DNA from: Odoribacter splanchnicus DSM 20712
GTDB taxonomy: Bacteria > Bacteroidota > Bacteroidia > Bacteroidales > Marinifilaceae
NCBI RefSeq assembly: GCF_000190535.1
Contig: NC_015160.1
Coordinates: forward strand, 2,108,001-2,172,000
Reading direction: 5' to 3'
DNA length: 64,000 bases
In this document: one piece after another, positions 8,940-17,900 of the stretch
How positions within the stretch are numbered: the stretch's first letter is position 1
Layout of the letters: the number at the start of each line of letters is the position of its first letter
Position numbers and translations under genes: made by a program
The notes under the pieces: model-generated
The model's database searches: none
Seen by the model: the letters and a program-made list of their open reading frames with translations, nothing else
Told to the model about the DNA's origin: nothing

Positions 8940-11027
8940 ATGAAAGTAACAAGGAAAAAAGGTGAGATTCCCTACCTGGAAAGGGATATCAGTTGGATGT
9001 ATTTTAACCGGAGAATCCTGTCCGAAGCAGAAAAAACCCCGGTTCCTTTACTCGAACGGTTATCCTTTCTGGGAATCTACTCCAATAATCTGGACGAATT
9101 TTACAGGGTACGGGTAGCCACCCTCAACCGAATCATCGAATATGAGGATAAAACCATTAAGGCAGAAAGAGAAACCGCCATTCAAACCTTCAGGGAAATC
9201 AGCCGGTTGAATGCCCTGTATACACAAAAATTCGAGGAAACATTTACAGCAATAAATACAGTACTCCGGCAAAACCGGATTTACCTCCTGAACGAACAAG
9301 AATTACAGGAGGAGCAAGCCGACTATATCCGAGAATTTTACAAGACACAACTGATCGGCTCTACGACCCCGCTTTTCACTTCTTCTTTCCGTCATTTCAG
9401 CGACCAACCCGACGACCATATCTATCTGAGCGTCTGTCTGCAAACCACAGGAAAAACGAAAAAAGATTTTGCCATCATCGCTTTGCCGGTGCAATCATAC
9501 GGCCGTTTTATCCGGATCCCCGGCGATAACGACCGCATATGCCTGATGTTCCTGGACGACATCGTCCGCTTTTGCCTTCCCCTGATATTCAACGGCCGGC
9601 CTTACGATCACTTCGAGGCTTACACGTTCAAGTTCACTAAAGACGCAGAAATGGAACTCGATTCAGATCTTCGGAACAGCATTATGCAAAAAATATCGAA
9701 GGGGGTGAAAAGCAGAAAAAACGGGGAACCGATCCGGTTGGTATACGACAGCCGGATGCCTGCAGTTATGCAGCGCCACCTCAGCCGGATGCTTTGTATG
9801 GACCGCTGGGATACTCAGGTCGGAGCCGGTAGATACCAAAATCTGAAAGATCTGATGAAATTTCCCGATTGTAAACGTGACGATTTAAAATATCCCCCTC
9901 AGCCTCCATTGTTCAAAACGGACTTTTCAGGGGACGGCAGCATTTTGAATACCATCCGTACCCGCGATCTCTTCCTGCACTATCCCTATCACAGTTTTTC
10001 TTCTTTCTTGCGTGTACTCCGGGAAGCCACGATCGACCCGAACGTCAAAGCCATAAAAATGACCCTCTACCGGGTAGCGAAAAATTCCAAGGTTATCCAA
10101 ACTTTAATCGCAGCAGCCAGAAACGGGAAAAAAGTAACTGTAGTTATCGAACTACTCGCCCGTTTCGACGAAGCATCGAATATCAGCTGGTCTAAACAAA
10201 TGCAAGATGCCGGAATCAAAGTCGTATTCGGAGTCGAAGGTCTGAAAATACACGCAAAACTAGTATATATATCGGGTAGACAGGGAGATATCGCCTGTGT
10301 CAGTACCGGAAATTTTCATGAAGGGAATGCCACCCGATATACCGACATCACCCTTTTTACCGCACGCAAAACCCTGGTAAAAGAAGTCCGGCATGTCTTC
10401 GACTTTATTGAAAAACCTTATCTACCCGTAAAATTCAAAGAATTACTGGTCTCTCCCAACGATATGCGTTCCAAACTATTGAAATTGATCGAAGAGGAAG
10501 TCAAAAATGCCAGAAAACAAAAAACGGCCCGAATATTAGGAAAGGTAAACCATATTACAGACCGGACATTGATCGCTAAGCTTTATGAAGCTTCGGCCGC
10601 AGGCGTAAAGATCGACCTGGTGGTACGAGGTAATTGTTCTATCGTCACAGGAATCCCGGGAATAAGCGAAAACATCCGGATCAACGGAATTATCGACCGT
10701 TATCTGGAACATTCACGAATTTTCATTTTCGAAAATGCAGGTGATATGATCTGCCTGACAGGTTCTGCCGACTGGATGCCCCGGAATCTGGACAACCGGA
10801 TCGAAGTACTTACCCCTGTTTATGATAAGAAAATTCAAACCGAATTGAAACGAATCGTCGAATATGGCCTGAAAGACTCTCTGCAGGGACGACAAGTCGA
10901 CGGCACAGGACAGAATATCCCCTGGAAAAACGAAGACCATTCGCTATTCCGGTCACAATCGGCCTTATATCACTATTATCAGGAAGACATACAAGAAATC
11001 ACAACTAATAACATACCCCATGAGTAA
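8940..11027 (+). CDS. ppk1: Polyphosphate kinase 1
   Basis: A 695-residue enzyme that polymerises ATP gamma-phosphate into polyphosphate. The N-terminal domain begins PYLERDISWMYFNRRIL and contains LDEFYRVRVA, both hallmark PPK1 segments. The two phospholipase-D-like catalytic domains show MTLYRVAKNS, the histidine region GLKIHAKLVYIS (the likely autophosphorylated His), STGNFHEGNA, and RYLEHSRIFIF in the second half. The gene overlaps the following exopolyphosphatase gene by 8 bp, so synthesis and breakdown of polyphosphate are encoded in one transcript. The ATG is at 8940, after an AT-rich gap from poxB. Confidence 0.95.
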   Translation: MKVTRKKGEIPYLERDISWMYFNRRILSEAEKTPVPLLERLSFLGIYSNNLDEFYRVRVATLNRIIEYEDKTIKAERETAIQTFREISRLNALYTQKFEETFTAINTVLRQNRIYLLNEQELQEEQADYIREFYKTQLIGSTTPLFTSSFRHFSDQPDDHIYLSVCLQTTGKTKKDFAIIALPVQSYGRFIRIPGDNDRICLMFLDDIVRFCLPLIFNGRPYDHFEAYTFKFTKDAEMELDSDLRNSIMQKISKGVKSRKNGEPIRLVYDSRMPAVMQRHLSRMLCMDRWDTQVGAGRYQNLKDLMKFPDCKRDDLKYPPQPPLFKTDFSGDGSILNTIRTRDLFLHYPYHSFSSFLRVLREATIDPNVKAIKMTLYRVAKNSKVIQTLIAAARNGKKVTVVIELLARFDEASNISWSKQMQDAGIKVVFGVEGLKIHAKLVYISGRQGDIACVSTGNFHEGNATRYTDITLFTARKTLVKEVRHVFDFIEKPYLPVKFKELLVSPNDMRSKLLKLIEEEVKNARKQKTARILGKVNHITDRTLIAKLYEASAAGVKIDLVVRGNCSIVTGIPGISENIRINGIIDRYLEHSRIFIFENAGDMICLTGSADWMPRNLDNRIEVLTPVYDKKIQTELKRIVEYGLKDSLQGRQVDGTGQNIPWKNEDHSLFRSQSALYHYYQEDIQEITTNNIPHE

Positions 11028-11946
11028 AGTAAATTATGCAGCGATCGATATCGGCTCCAATGCAGTCAGATTATTGATCAAAAGTATCAATCCCGAAACA
11101 GCGGAACAGTTGTTTACAAAAGAGCTCCTTCTAAGGGTTCCCCTGCGCCTGGGAGAAGAAGTATTTACACAAGGTGAAATACCGGCCAGTAAAGCTAAAA
11201 AACTACTCCGTCTGATGAAGGCTTATCGGCAACTGATGAAAATATACGAAGTCGATGCCTATCGGGCTTGTGCCACATCGGCAATGCGGGATGCCGCAAA
11301 CGGGAAAGAAGTAATCGAAACCATCACCCGGAAGTCAGGTATCCGGATAGATATTATCAACGGAGAGGAAGAAGCCCGTTTGGTATACGATAATCACATC
11401 GAATACCTGGCGGATAAAAACGCCGATTATATCTATGTCGACGTCGGGGGAGGTAGCACGGAAATCAGCTTGATCCATCAAGGAACACTCCGCAGTTCAC
11501 ATTCTTACAACATCGGAACCGTACGTCTGTTGAAAGGAAAAGTCGTTCCCAGCGTATACAACCGTTTGAAAAGAGACCTGAATAAATTGCGGAAACAATA
11601 CCCGGTAATCACGATCATCGGGTCCGGTGGAAATATCAACAAATTGTTCCGGTTAGCTAAACTTCCGGCCAAAAATAAAATGACTCTCCCGGTAGAAAAA
11701 TTAGTACAACTCAACAACACTCTAAAAAACTATTCCTTAGAAGAACGTGCCCGGTTATACAATCTGAAACCCGACCGTGCAGATGTCATTACCAATGCCG
11801 CAGATATCTTCCTGCTAGTCGCAGAGCATACCCAAGCGAAGCATATCGTCGTGCCTACCATCGGCCTGGTCGACGGTATCATCGACAGTCTCTATCTGCA
11901 ACACCACAAAACCCCGGAAGAACAAATCCCCCTCCCCATTTATTAA
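11020..11946 (+). CDS. ppx: Ppx/GppA-family exopolyphosphatase
   Basis: A 308-residue ASKHA-fold phosphatase. Its phosphate-1 loop is AAIDIGSNAVRLLI, the second nucleotide/phosphate loop is YIYVDVGGGSTEISL, with the conserved EEARL segment between them. It hydrolyses terminal phosphates of polyphosphate, or pppGpp in GppA-type members. The short form lacks the C-terminal HD-like domains of E. coli Ppx, which is common in Bacteroidota. The 8-bp overlap with ppk1 supports polyphosphate as the substrate. It begins inside the last codons of ppk1, which suggests translational coupling. Confidence 0.92.
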   Translation: MSKVNYAAIDIGSNAVRLLIKSINPETAEQLFTKELLLRVPLRLGEEVFTQGEIPASKAKKLLRLMKAYRQLMKIYEVDAYRACATSAMRDAANGKEVIETITRKSGIRIDIINGEEEARLVYDNHIEYLADKNADYIYVDVGGGSTEISLIHQGTLRSSHSYNIGTVRLLKGKVVPSVYNRLKRDLNKLRKQYPVITIIGSGGNINKLFRLAKLPAKNKMTLPVEKLVQLNNTLKNYSLEERARLYNLKPDRADVITNAADIFLLVAEHTQAKHIVVPTIGLVDGIIDSLYLQHHKTPEEQIPLPIY

Positions 11947-12142
11947 TAAATACAGATAATAGTAAATTTTTCAAATAAATCGTTAAAATTTCGACTTCAA
12001 CCCTCAATGATATCAATAGATACCGATTAGTATAATAAAGACAGGTATTTTTTAAATCATTTTTTTTACGTAACCTTGCAGTTTAAATGGTGTGTTAATT
12101 TCTGAGAAGGAATTACGCAAGTTAATAATAAACTAAATTACT

Positions 12143-13687
12143 ATGTCACTTAAAAGGAATATTCTTGACTTAAGAAAGAGGAAAGAAATTGTACTTCAGG
12201 GTGGTGGCGAAGATGCTATCAAAAAGCAGGCCGCCATGGGTAAATTGACAGCCCGTGAGCGTATCGAGGGGATTTTGGACAAAGGTTCTTTCCACGAGTA
12301 CGACATGTTCGTAGAGCACCAATCTAAGGATTTTGATATGGACAAGAAAGTTCTTCACGGCGACGGTGTCGTTATCGGTACCGGTACTGTCTATGGAGAA
12401 CCCGTTGCTATTTATGCTCAGGATTTCACTGTTGCAGGAGGTTCGTTAGGACTGATGCACGCCCGTAAAATCACCAAAATTATGGATCATGCCATCAAAA
12501 TGCGGATGCCGATCATCGGTATCAACGACTCGGGTGGTGCACGTATCCAGGAAGGGGTGGATTCACTGGCCGGTTATGGAGAAATTTTCTTCCGCAATAC
12601 ACAGGCTTCCGGTGTTATCCCTCAATTGTCCGTTATTCTGGGTCCTTGTGCTGGTGGAGCCGTTTATTCTCCGGCATTGACCGATTTCGTATTTGTGGTA
12701 GATAATATTTCCAAAATGTTCATCACAGGTCCGGAAGTAGTAAAAACAGTACTGGGAGAAGAAGTTAGTATGGAAGACCTCGGAGGAGCACGCGTTCATG
12801 CCTGTATCAGTGGAAATGCCCACTTCTTTGCCTCTACAGAAGCAGAATGTTTCGAACAAATAAAAAAACTGCTCACCTTTATCCCCTGGAACAATCAACG
12901 TAAAGCGAAAGCCTTTCCGTCAAAAGCTCCGAAAGCAGAATACAATATCGAAAAAATCCTTCCTGCAGATCCTACCCAGCCTTATGATGTAAGAGATATT
13001 ATCAAAGCCGTTGCCGACGATTCCGATTTCTTCGAGGTACAACAGGACTTTGCACAGAATATCGTTGTCGGATTCGGTCGGGTAGATGGAGAAACGATCG
13101 GTTTCGTAGCCAATCAACCCTTGGTATTAGCCGGTGTATTGGATTGCGACTCTGCCGATAAAGCAGGCCGGTTTATCCGTTTCTGCGACGCATTCAATAT
13201 TCCGATCGTGACCTTCGAAGACATGCCGGGATATCTACCGGGCGTTGAACAGGAACATATGGGTGTGATCCGCCACGGAGCAAAAGTATTGTATGCTTAT
13301 AGTGAAGCTACCGTACCTAAAGTGACGGTAATCCTGCGTAAAGCTTACGGTGGTGGATACATCGCCATGAACTCACGCCACCTGAAAGCCGACTTTATGT
13401 TTGCCTGGCCGACAGCCGAAATCGCCGTAATGGGACCGGAAGGGGCTGCTAACATTATTTTCCGTAAAGAAATAAAAGAATCTGCTAATCCGGAAGAAAC
13501 ACGGAAGCAGAAAGTTGCCGAATATCGCGAGAAATTTGCTAATCCTTATGTAGCAGCTTCCAAAGGATATATCGACTCGGTGATCGAACCGTCGGAAACA
13601 CGCCTGTTATTGAAACATTCTATCGAAGTCTCCGGTAATAAAACCGTTATGACACCTGCTAAGAAACACGGAATTCCTCCGTTCTAA
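12143..13687 (+). CDS. Acyl-CoA carboxylase beta / methylmalonyl-CoA decarboxylase alpha (carboxyltransferase)
   Basis: A 514-residue carboxyltransferase of the PccB/MmdA family. Two crotonase-like halves are present. The acyl-CoA half holds GINDSGGARIQEGVDSL and GPCAGGAVYSPAL; the carboxybiotin half holds FEDMPGYLPGVEQEHMGVIR and RKAYGGGYIAMNS. It moves CO2 between biotin and propionyl-CoA/methylmalonyl-CoA. The next gene is a biotin carrier, but no biotin carboxylase and no sodium-pump decarboxylase subunit lies in this cluster. Direction (carboxylation or decarboxylation) therefore cannot be set from the locus, and the missing subunit must be encoded elsewhere. Confidence 0.88.
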   Translation: MSLKRNILDLRKRKEIVLQGGGEDAIKKQAAMGKLTARERIEGILDKGSFHEYDMFVEHQSKDFDMDKKVLHGDGVVIGTGTVYGEPVAIYAQDFTVAGGSLGLMHARKITKIMDHAIKMRMPIIGINDSGGARIQEGVDSLAGYGEIFFRNTQASGVIPQLSVILGPCAGGAVYSPALTDFVFVVDNISKMFITGPEVVKTVLGEEVSMEDLGGARVHACISGNAHFFASTEAECFEQIKKLLTFIPWNNQRKAKAFPSKAPKAEYNIEKILPADPTQPYDVRDIIKAVADDSDFFEVQQDFAQNIVVGFGRVDGETIGFVANQPLVLAGVLDCDSADKAGRFIRFCDAFNIPIVTFEDMPGYLPGVEQEHMGVIRHGAKVLYAYSEATVPKVTVILRKAYGGGYIAMNSRHLKADFMFAWPTAEIAVMGPEGAANIIFRKEIKESANPEETRKQKVAEYREKFANPYVAASKGYIDSVIEPSETRLLLKHSIEVSGNKTVMTPAKKHGIPPF

Positions 13688-13691
13688 CAGT

Positions 13692-13737
13692 GTTCAGAGT
13701 TTATAAAGTCCAGGAATTCCCGGACTTTTAAACTGAA
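13692..13737. repeat. Imperfect hairpin between carboxyltransferase and biotin-carrier genes
   Basis: Left arm TTCAGAGTTTATAAAGTCC and right arm GGACTTTTAAACTGAA pair with a small bulge around a GGAATTCC-type centre. A third, diverged copy of the word (GACTTAAAAGTTTCAG) follows at ~13739. The hairpin may soften transcription between the two genes of one operon. It shares the AAAGTCC/GGACTTT words with the hairpins at 6944 and 14207. Confidence 0.7.
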
Positions 13738-13775
13738 AGACTTAAAAGTTTCAGAACCACTAAAAAGGAGGTAAA

Positions 13776-14102
13776 ATGACTGTTAAATATGAAAAATTCC
13801 TGCTGAATGGCGTAGAATATAAAACTCAGCTTACCCAGAAATGGGTAAACCGAAAAAAATGGGAAGAACCGAATCCCTATCTGCTGACTTCACACATTCC
13901 GGGAACCATTATGCAAATCGAAGTGAAAGAGGGCCAGGAAGTCCAGGAAGGAGATGTTCTTCTGATTCTTCAGGCTATGAAGATGAATAACAAACTGGCT
14001 GCACCATTTTCGGGTAAAATCAAAAAAATATATGTCAACTCAGGAGATAAAATTCCGAAGGGGACATTGATGATCGAAATGGAAGAAAATGAAGCTGTCT
14101 GA
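13776..14102 (+). CDS. Biotin carboxyl-carrier protein
   Basis: A 108-residue biotinyl-domain protein. Residues ~38-103 form the barrel, with the biotinylation motif A67-M-K69-M in LILQAMKMNNKL; Lys69 should carry biotin. The N-terminal 35 residues are basic and tryptophan-containing rather than a Pro/Ala linker, so this is a small stand-alone carrier like those next to mmdA/pccB genes in anaerobes. It should shuttle CO2 to or from the carboxyltransferase encoded 88 bp upstream. An unusually strong Shine-Dalgarno, AGGAGG at 13766-13771, precedes the ATG, which is uncommon in Bacteroidota and may ensure excess carrier. Confidence 0.88.
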   Translation: MTVKYEKFLLNGVEYKTQLTQKWVNRKKWEEPNPYLLTSHIPGTIMQIEVKEGQEVQEGDVLLILQAMKMNNKLAAPFSGKIKKIYVNSGDKIPKGTLMIEMEENEAV

Positions 14103-14118
14103 ATACAGCTGATCTGTT

Positions 14119-14177
14119 ATGCTGATGTGCTAATATGTAAATGTGCCGACCACAGGAGCGTATTAACATATCAGCAT
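14119..14177. repeat. Imperfect 19-bp inverted repeat
   Basis: ATGCTGATGTGCTAATATG (14119-14137) pairs with CGTATTAACATATCAGCAT (14159-14177) at 16 of 19 positions. It is the first of three successive hairpins in the 14103-14361 gap after the biotin-carrier gene. Confidence 0.75.
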
Positions 14178-14206
14178 TTGTATTTATAATAATGGCAGGT
14201 ATAATG

Positions 14207-14249
14207 AATTGGTAAAGTTGATAAAGTCCAAAGACTTTATCAACCAATT
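14207..14249. repeat. Hairpin with TTGATAAAGTC arms
   Basis: TTGATAAAGTC (14218-14228) and GACTTTATCAA (14233-14243) are perfect 11-bp arms around a 4-nt loop. Outer AATTGG (14207) and CCAATT (14244) extend the stem past a 5-nt bulge. It is strong enough to act as a terminator for the biotin-carrier operon, though no T-run follows directly. Confidence 0.8.
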
Positions 14250-14268
14250 TAATTCTGCAATTTATGTC

Positions 14269-14353
14269 GTTACAAAGATTTCAAAGGTTACAAGGATCTT
14301 AGACGTGAATCCTGACCATTATAACCGTTGTAACTTTTGTAACTGTTGTAAGT
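14269..14353. repeat. Long imperfect hairpin of GTTACAA words just before an ABC gene
   Basis: The left arm iterates GTTACAAAG and GGTTACAAGG (14269-14295). The right arm iterates CGTTGTAAC, TTTTGTAAC and TGTTGTAA (14326-14351). The arms pair imperfectly with about 30 nt between them. The right arm ends only 10 bp before the ATG at 14362, so the structure would sit in the leader of the ABC operon and could affect its translation. Confidence 0.7.
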
Positions 14354-14361
14354 GAAAAGGT

Positions 14362-15306
14362 ATGAGTTTTTTTGTCGCTAAAAATATTATTAAAAATTAT
14401 GCCAATCACCGGGCTTTGGACGATGTATCTATCGAAATCCCGGAAGGAGCTATTTATGGATTGTTAGGCCCCAACGGAGCCGGAAAGACTTCTCTGATCC
14501 GAATTATAAACCAGATTACAGGACCGGATTCGGGTGAACTTTATTTTAAAGACCATAAACTGGAACCTGCCGACATGAACCGCATCGGTTATCTGCCTGA
14601 AGAAAGAGGCCTCTATAAAAAGATGAAAGTCGGTGAACAGGCCGTTTATCTGGCTCGTCTGAAAGGAGTGAGTCGTCATGACGCGATTCAACAATTGAAA
14701 GCCTGGTTCGAGAAATTCGGAATCGAGGCCTGGTGGGATCGGAAAGTAGAAGAATTATCCAAAGGAATGGCCCAAAAGGTGCAATTCATCACCACCGTCC
14801 TGCACGAACCGGAAATGCTGATTTTTGATGAACCGTTCAGCGGATTCGACCCCATCAATGTCGAACTCCTGAAAAAAGAAATACTGGAACTGCGCAAAAA
14901 AGGAACGACCATTATTTTTTCCACCCACAATATGGCTTCCGTCGAGGAAATCTGTAGCCATATTGCCTTGATTAACAAATCAAAAAAAATTATCGAAGGC
15001 CCGATCAATCAGATCCGGAATAAGTATGCCAACAATACTTACCGACTCATCTGTAAATATCAACCGGATTTTCATCCGCAAGAAGTGATCGGAGAAGAAT
15101 ATGAGCTGCTTTCCGAAAAGATAGAAGACGGACAACACGAACTGGTCCTGCAACGCCTCGCGGCTTGTCCTACCAATACTTTATTACGTCGTCTGCTCGA
15201 CAAAACCGATATTATCTCTTATCAAAAGGTCATACCGGGAATGAACGATATCTTTATCAAATTAGTGAAAGGAGAAATGGTTAACGACATCAAACAGGAA
15301 GAATAA
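14362..15306 (+). CDS. ABC transporter ATP-binding protein, NatA-like
   Basis: A 314-residue ATPase. Walker A is GLLGPNGAGKTSLIR, the Q-loop region is YLPEERGLYKKM, the signature is ELSKGMAQK, Walker B is MLIFDEPFSGFDP and the H-loop is STHNM. The ~95-residue tail after the core is the DUF4162-type C-terminal domain seen in NatA/ABC-2 exporters. The next gene, 33 bp on, is the permease. Together they should form an exporter of the Na+ efflux or antibiotic-resistance class. The substrate is unknown. Confidence 0.9.
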   Translation: MSFFVAKNIIKNYANHRALDDVSIEIPEGAIYGLLGPNGAGKTSLIRIINQITGPDSGELYFKDHKLEPADMNRIGYLPEERGLYKKMKVGEQAVYLARLKGVSRHDAIQQLKAWFEKFGIEAWWDRKVEELSKGMAQKVQFITTVLHEPEMLIFDEPFSGFDPINVELLKKEILELRKKGTTIIFSTHNMASVEEICSHIALINKSKKIIEGPINQIRNKYANNTYRLICKYQPDFHPQEVIGEEYELLSEKIEDGQHELVLQRLAACPTNTLLRRLLDKTDIISYQKVIPGMNDIFIKLVKGEMVNDIKQEE

Positions 15307-15339
15307 TCCACTTCGTAAACCCCAAATCATAAATCTGAA

Positions 15340-16686
15340 ATGAATAAAACGCTTATCATCATAGGACGCGAATTTACAACCAGAGTACGGAAAAGAAGTT
15401 TTCTGGTACTGACACTCGTCGTTCCCATTCTTTTAGCCGGTTTTTATGCTTTCCTGATGTGGATGCTTCTGAAAGACGACACACAGGACCGTAAAATTGC
15501 AGTGATCAATCAGTCAGTACTCGAGACACCATTCGAGCAAATCAACAACAATACATTCGAATATCTGAATACCCCGGTCGATGAATCGGGAGCTTCGGAA
15601 TTTCTCCGGCAACATGACTATTACGCCCTGATTTCAATCCCGGAAAATATTATGGATCACCCGGAAATTCCGGTCTATTCTTTCTCTCAGGTTCCTATGG
15701 AATTGAAAAATGAAATCGCGGCCCAATTGCGCAAAAAAATTGAAGACATAAAAAGAGCAAAAGTCATTGCCGAATCACAAGTCCCCGATTTGGAAGAACA
15801 ATTATCGGCCACACAAACACCTGTACTGGTGCGTACGTTAAAGATCACCGACTCGGGCGAAGCCAAAGAAAGCTCGTCGGAAGTCGCTTCGGCTATCGGA
15901 TTGATCGGCGGCATGATTATCTACTTCTTTATATTCATGTATGCCTCTCAAGTCATGAAAGGAGTGATCGAAGAAAAAACAAACCGGATTATCGAGGTAT
16001 TGGTCTCTTCTGTCAAACCGTTTCAATTTCTGTTAGGTAAAATCATCGGAGTAGCAGCTGTCGGCCTCGTACAATTCCTGATTTGGGTAGTATTCGGCCT
16101 TGTGCTGATCCTGGTCATGCAAACATTCTTCCTGCCGGGCATCGATCTGGAAGCACTGAGAAATGCCGGCAACCTGGCCGGCGGCCTGCCGGATATAGCC
16201 GGTACAGGGAATCTGAGCGCTGAAAAAATGCAAATCATCCAAAAGGTTGCGATGACCATCGACCCGATCTTTATCATTAAATTCCTGGCCTCTTTCTTAT
16301 TCTATTTTATCGGAGGCTACCTGTTATATGCTTCTTTATTCGCCGCTATCGGTGCTGCCGTCGATAACGAAACCGATTCGCAACAATTCCTGACCCCTTT
16401 GTCGATTATCCTCGTCATCGGGTTATACATCGGTTTCGCCGCCATGAAAAGTCCCGAATCCCCGATGGTATTCTGGAGTTCGTTGATCCCGTTCACCTCA
16501 CCGATCGTTATGCTGGTCCGTATCCCCTTCGGAGTACCGACCTGGGAAATCCTGACCTCTATGGCATTATTAATCGTCAGTTTTATCTTTTTTACCTGGC
16601 TATCCGGAAAAATTTACCGCATCGGTATTTTAATGTATGGCAAAAAAGTCACTTGGAAAGAACTTTACAAATGGCTGAAATATTAA
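15340..16686 (+). CDS. ABC-2 type permease, NatB-like
   Basis: A 448-residue membrane protein. One span sits at the N-terminus (RSFLVLTLVVPILLAGFYAF). A large extracytoplasmic domain follows (~40-185), then five or more spans from IGLIGGMIIYFFIFMYASQ to the end. The cytoplasmic KGVIEEKTNRIIEVLVSSVKP segment is the hallmark of ABC-2/NatB permeases, where it couples to the ATPase. It pairs with the ATP-binding gene upstream. A repeat-rich 255-bp gap follows. Confidence 0.88.
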   Translation: MNKTLIIIGREFTTRVRKRSFLVLTLVVPILLAGFYAFLMWMLLKDDTQDRKIAVINQSVLETPFEQINNNTFEYLNTPVDESGASEFLRQHDYYALISIPENIMDHPEIPVYSFSQVPMELKNEIAAQLRKKIEDIKRAKVIAESQVPDLEEQLSATQTPVLVRTLKITDSGEAKESSSEVASAIGLIGGMIIYFFIFMYASQVMKGVIEEKTNRIIEVLVSSVKPFQFLLGKIIGVAAVGLVQFLIWVVFGLVLILVMQTFFLPGIDLEALRNAGNLAGGLPDIAGTGNLSAEKMQIIQKVAMTIDPIFIIKFLASFLFYFIGGYLLYASLFAAIGAAVDNETDSQQFLTPLSIILVIGLYIGFAAMKSPESPMVFWSSLIPFTSPIVMLVRIPFGVPTWEILTSMALLIVSFIFFTWLSGKIYRIGILMYGKKVTWKELYKWLKY

Positions 16687-16694
16687 CCTCTCCC

Positions 16695-16883
16695 GGGATT
16701 CCGGGACGGACTTTTCGTCCCATTTTAAGCAAGCTCTCTTTTCACCTACTTCTAAAATAAAAGATAAGCAATGTTACAGCGGTTTCTATGGTTACTCCTT
16801 AACCACTGTAACCATTGCAACTAACAAAATACCGGGCAGTAAGTCTGATATAAAACCGGACAAAAGGTCCGTCCCGGAATCCC
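16695..16883. repeat. 189-bp MITE-like element with 21/22-bp terminal inverted repeats
   Basis: The left end GGGATTCCGGGACGGAC + TTTT (16695-16715) is matched on the right by the complement of AAAAGGTCCGTCCCGGAATCCC (16862-16883), with one extra base in the right copy. Each end also folds on itself (GGGACG/CGTCCC at 16703-16721 and GGAC/GTCC near 16860). Inside, GTTACAGCGG.. and ..CCACTGTAACC form a second, weaker inverted repeat (~16774-16827). No protein is encoded and no clear target duplication is visible. It fills the gap between the ABC permease and the sigma-factor gene. Confidence 0.65.
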
Positions 16884-16941
16884 AAATTTTTCGACCGATA
16901 AGGATTTTCTGCGTTATATTAGTGAATCCACAAAATAAATT

Positions 16942-17502
16942 ATGGAAACACTAGAAATACAAAAATTAATTCAACAAAGCAGACGGCAAGACAGCTATGC
17001 TTTCAGTCTCCTCGTAAGACAATATCAGGATTTTGTATTTCGCCTTGCTTTTAGACTCCTTTGTAATTATGAAGAAGCCCAGGACATCACACAAGAAACA
17101 TTTATCCGGGTCTGGACTCATCTTCCCCAATTCAATTTGCAAGCAAAATTTACAACCTGGTTATATAAAATCACCGTCAATCTCTGTTACGATTCATTGC
17201 GTTCGTATAAAAAGCGCCCGATCGTACATGATTCGGAAATTGATTTTCTAAAAGCTTATCAACAACTTTCCGATGAAAATTTGGAGAACAAAGTGATGAA
17301 TGAGGAGTTGATCCAGATCATCCTTTACCTCACTCAAGAATTGACGCCCAAGCAAAAATTGATCTTTACATTATGGGACCTGGAAGGGCTGGAGGCTGAG
17401 GAAGTGAAAGATATCAGCGGGCTCAGCAGTGCTAAAATAAAAAGTAATTTATATCTGGCACGGAAATACATACGGGAAAGAATCGAAAAATTAAACCTAT
17501 AA
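16942..17502 (+). CDS. ECF-family RNA polymerase sigma factor
   Basis: A 186-residue sigma-70 family protein with sigma-2 (SLLVRQYQDFVFRLAFRLL, then DITQETFIRVW) and sigma-4 (LTPKQKLIFTLWDLEGL then VKDISGLSSAKIKSNL) regions and no region 3. It should direct polymerase to a small regulon in response to an envelope or other signal. The two following genes (5-bp gap, then 14-bp overlap) form an operon with it, and the middle one is positioned and built like an anti-sigma factor. Confidence 0.9.
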   Translation: METLEIQKLIQQSRRQDSYAFSLLVRQYQDFVFRLAFRLLCNYEEAQDITQETFIRVWTHLPQFNLQAKFTTWLYKITVNLCYDSLRSYKKRPIVHDSEIDFLKAYQQLSDENLENKVMNEELIQIILYLTQELTPKQKLIFTLWDLEGLEAEEVKDISGLSSAKIKSNLYLARKYIRERIEKLNL

Positions 17503-17507
17503 ATCCT

Positions 17508-17900
17508 ATGGACAAGTACAATGCTATTCTGAATAAATTACAACACACTGCTCCGATAGTCACTGATCCCGAAGGATTGACCCAACGGATTATGAAGGAA
17601 ATCGAGCAGCCTGTAATCCGTAGAAGATCTAAAATACGAATTATAATGACGGGTATAGCTGCTTCGGTATTATCGGTATGGATGATCGATGAAATAAATT
17701 ACCGACCGGTCGTCTCACCGACAACAAAAACAGAGGAAATAAATCGTCCGCCCGATAATGCCGACCGTTCGTATATTCCGGCCGAACTTTCCAGCCAGGA
17801 AAAAAGGACGATATTCTATTCTGAACTAAAAAGCAGAATGAATAAACAACAAAAGATCAAACAACTCATCCAAAAAATTCAAGATTATGAAACGAAATAA
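17508..17900 (+). CDS. Single-pass membrane protein, candidate anti-sigma factor
   Basis: A 130-residue protein of no recognised family. Residues 1-42 are cytoplasmic-type, residues ~43-62 (IRIIMTGIAASVLSVWMI) form one membrane span, and the rest is a charged, proline-containing segment ending in a basic coiled-coil-like tail (SELKSRMNKQQKIKQLIQKI). The position directly after an ECF sigma gene and the N-in single-span layout suggest an anti-sigma factor. No zinc-binding HxxxCxxC motif is seen, so this is inference. Its last codons overlap the next gene. Confidence 0.6.
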   Translation: MDKYNAILNKLQHTAPIVTDPEGLTQRIMKEIEQPVIRRRSKIRIIMTGIAASVLSVWMIDEINYRPVVSPTTKTEEINRPPDNADRSYIPAELSSQEKRTIFYSELKSRMNKQQKIKQLIQKIQDYETK

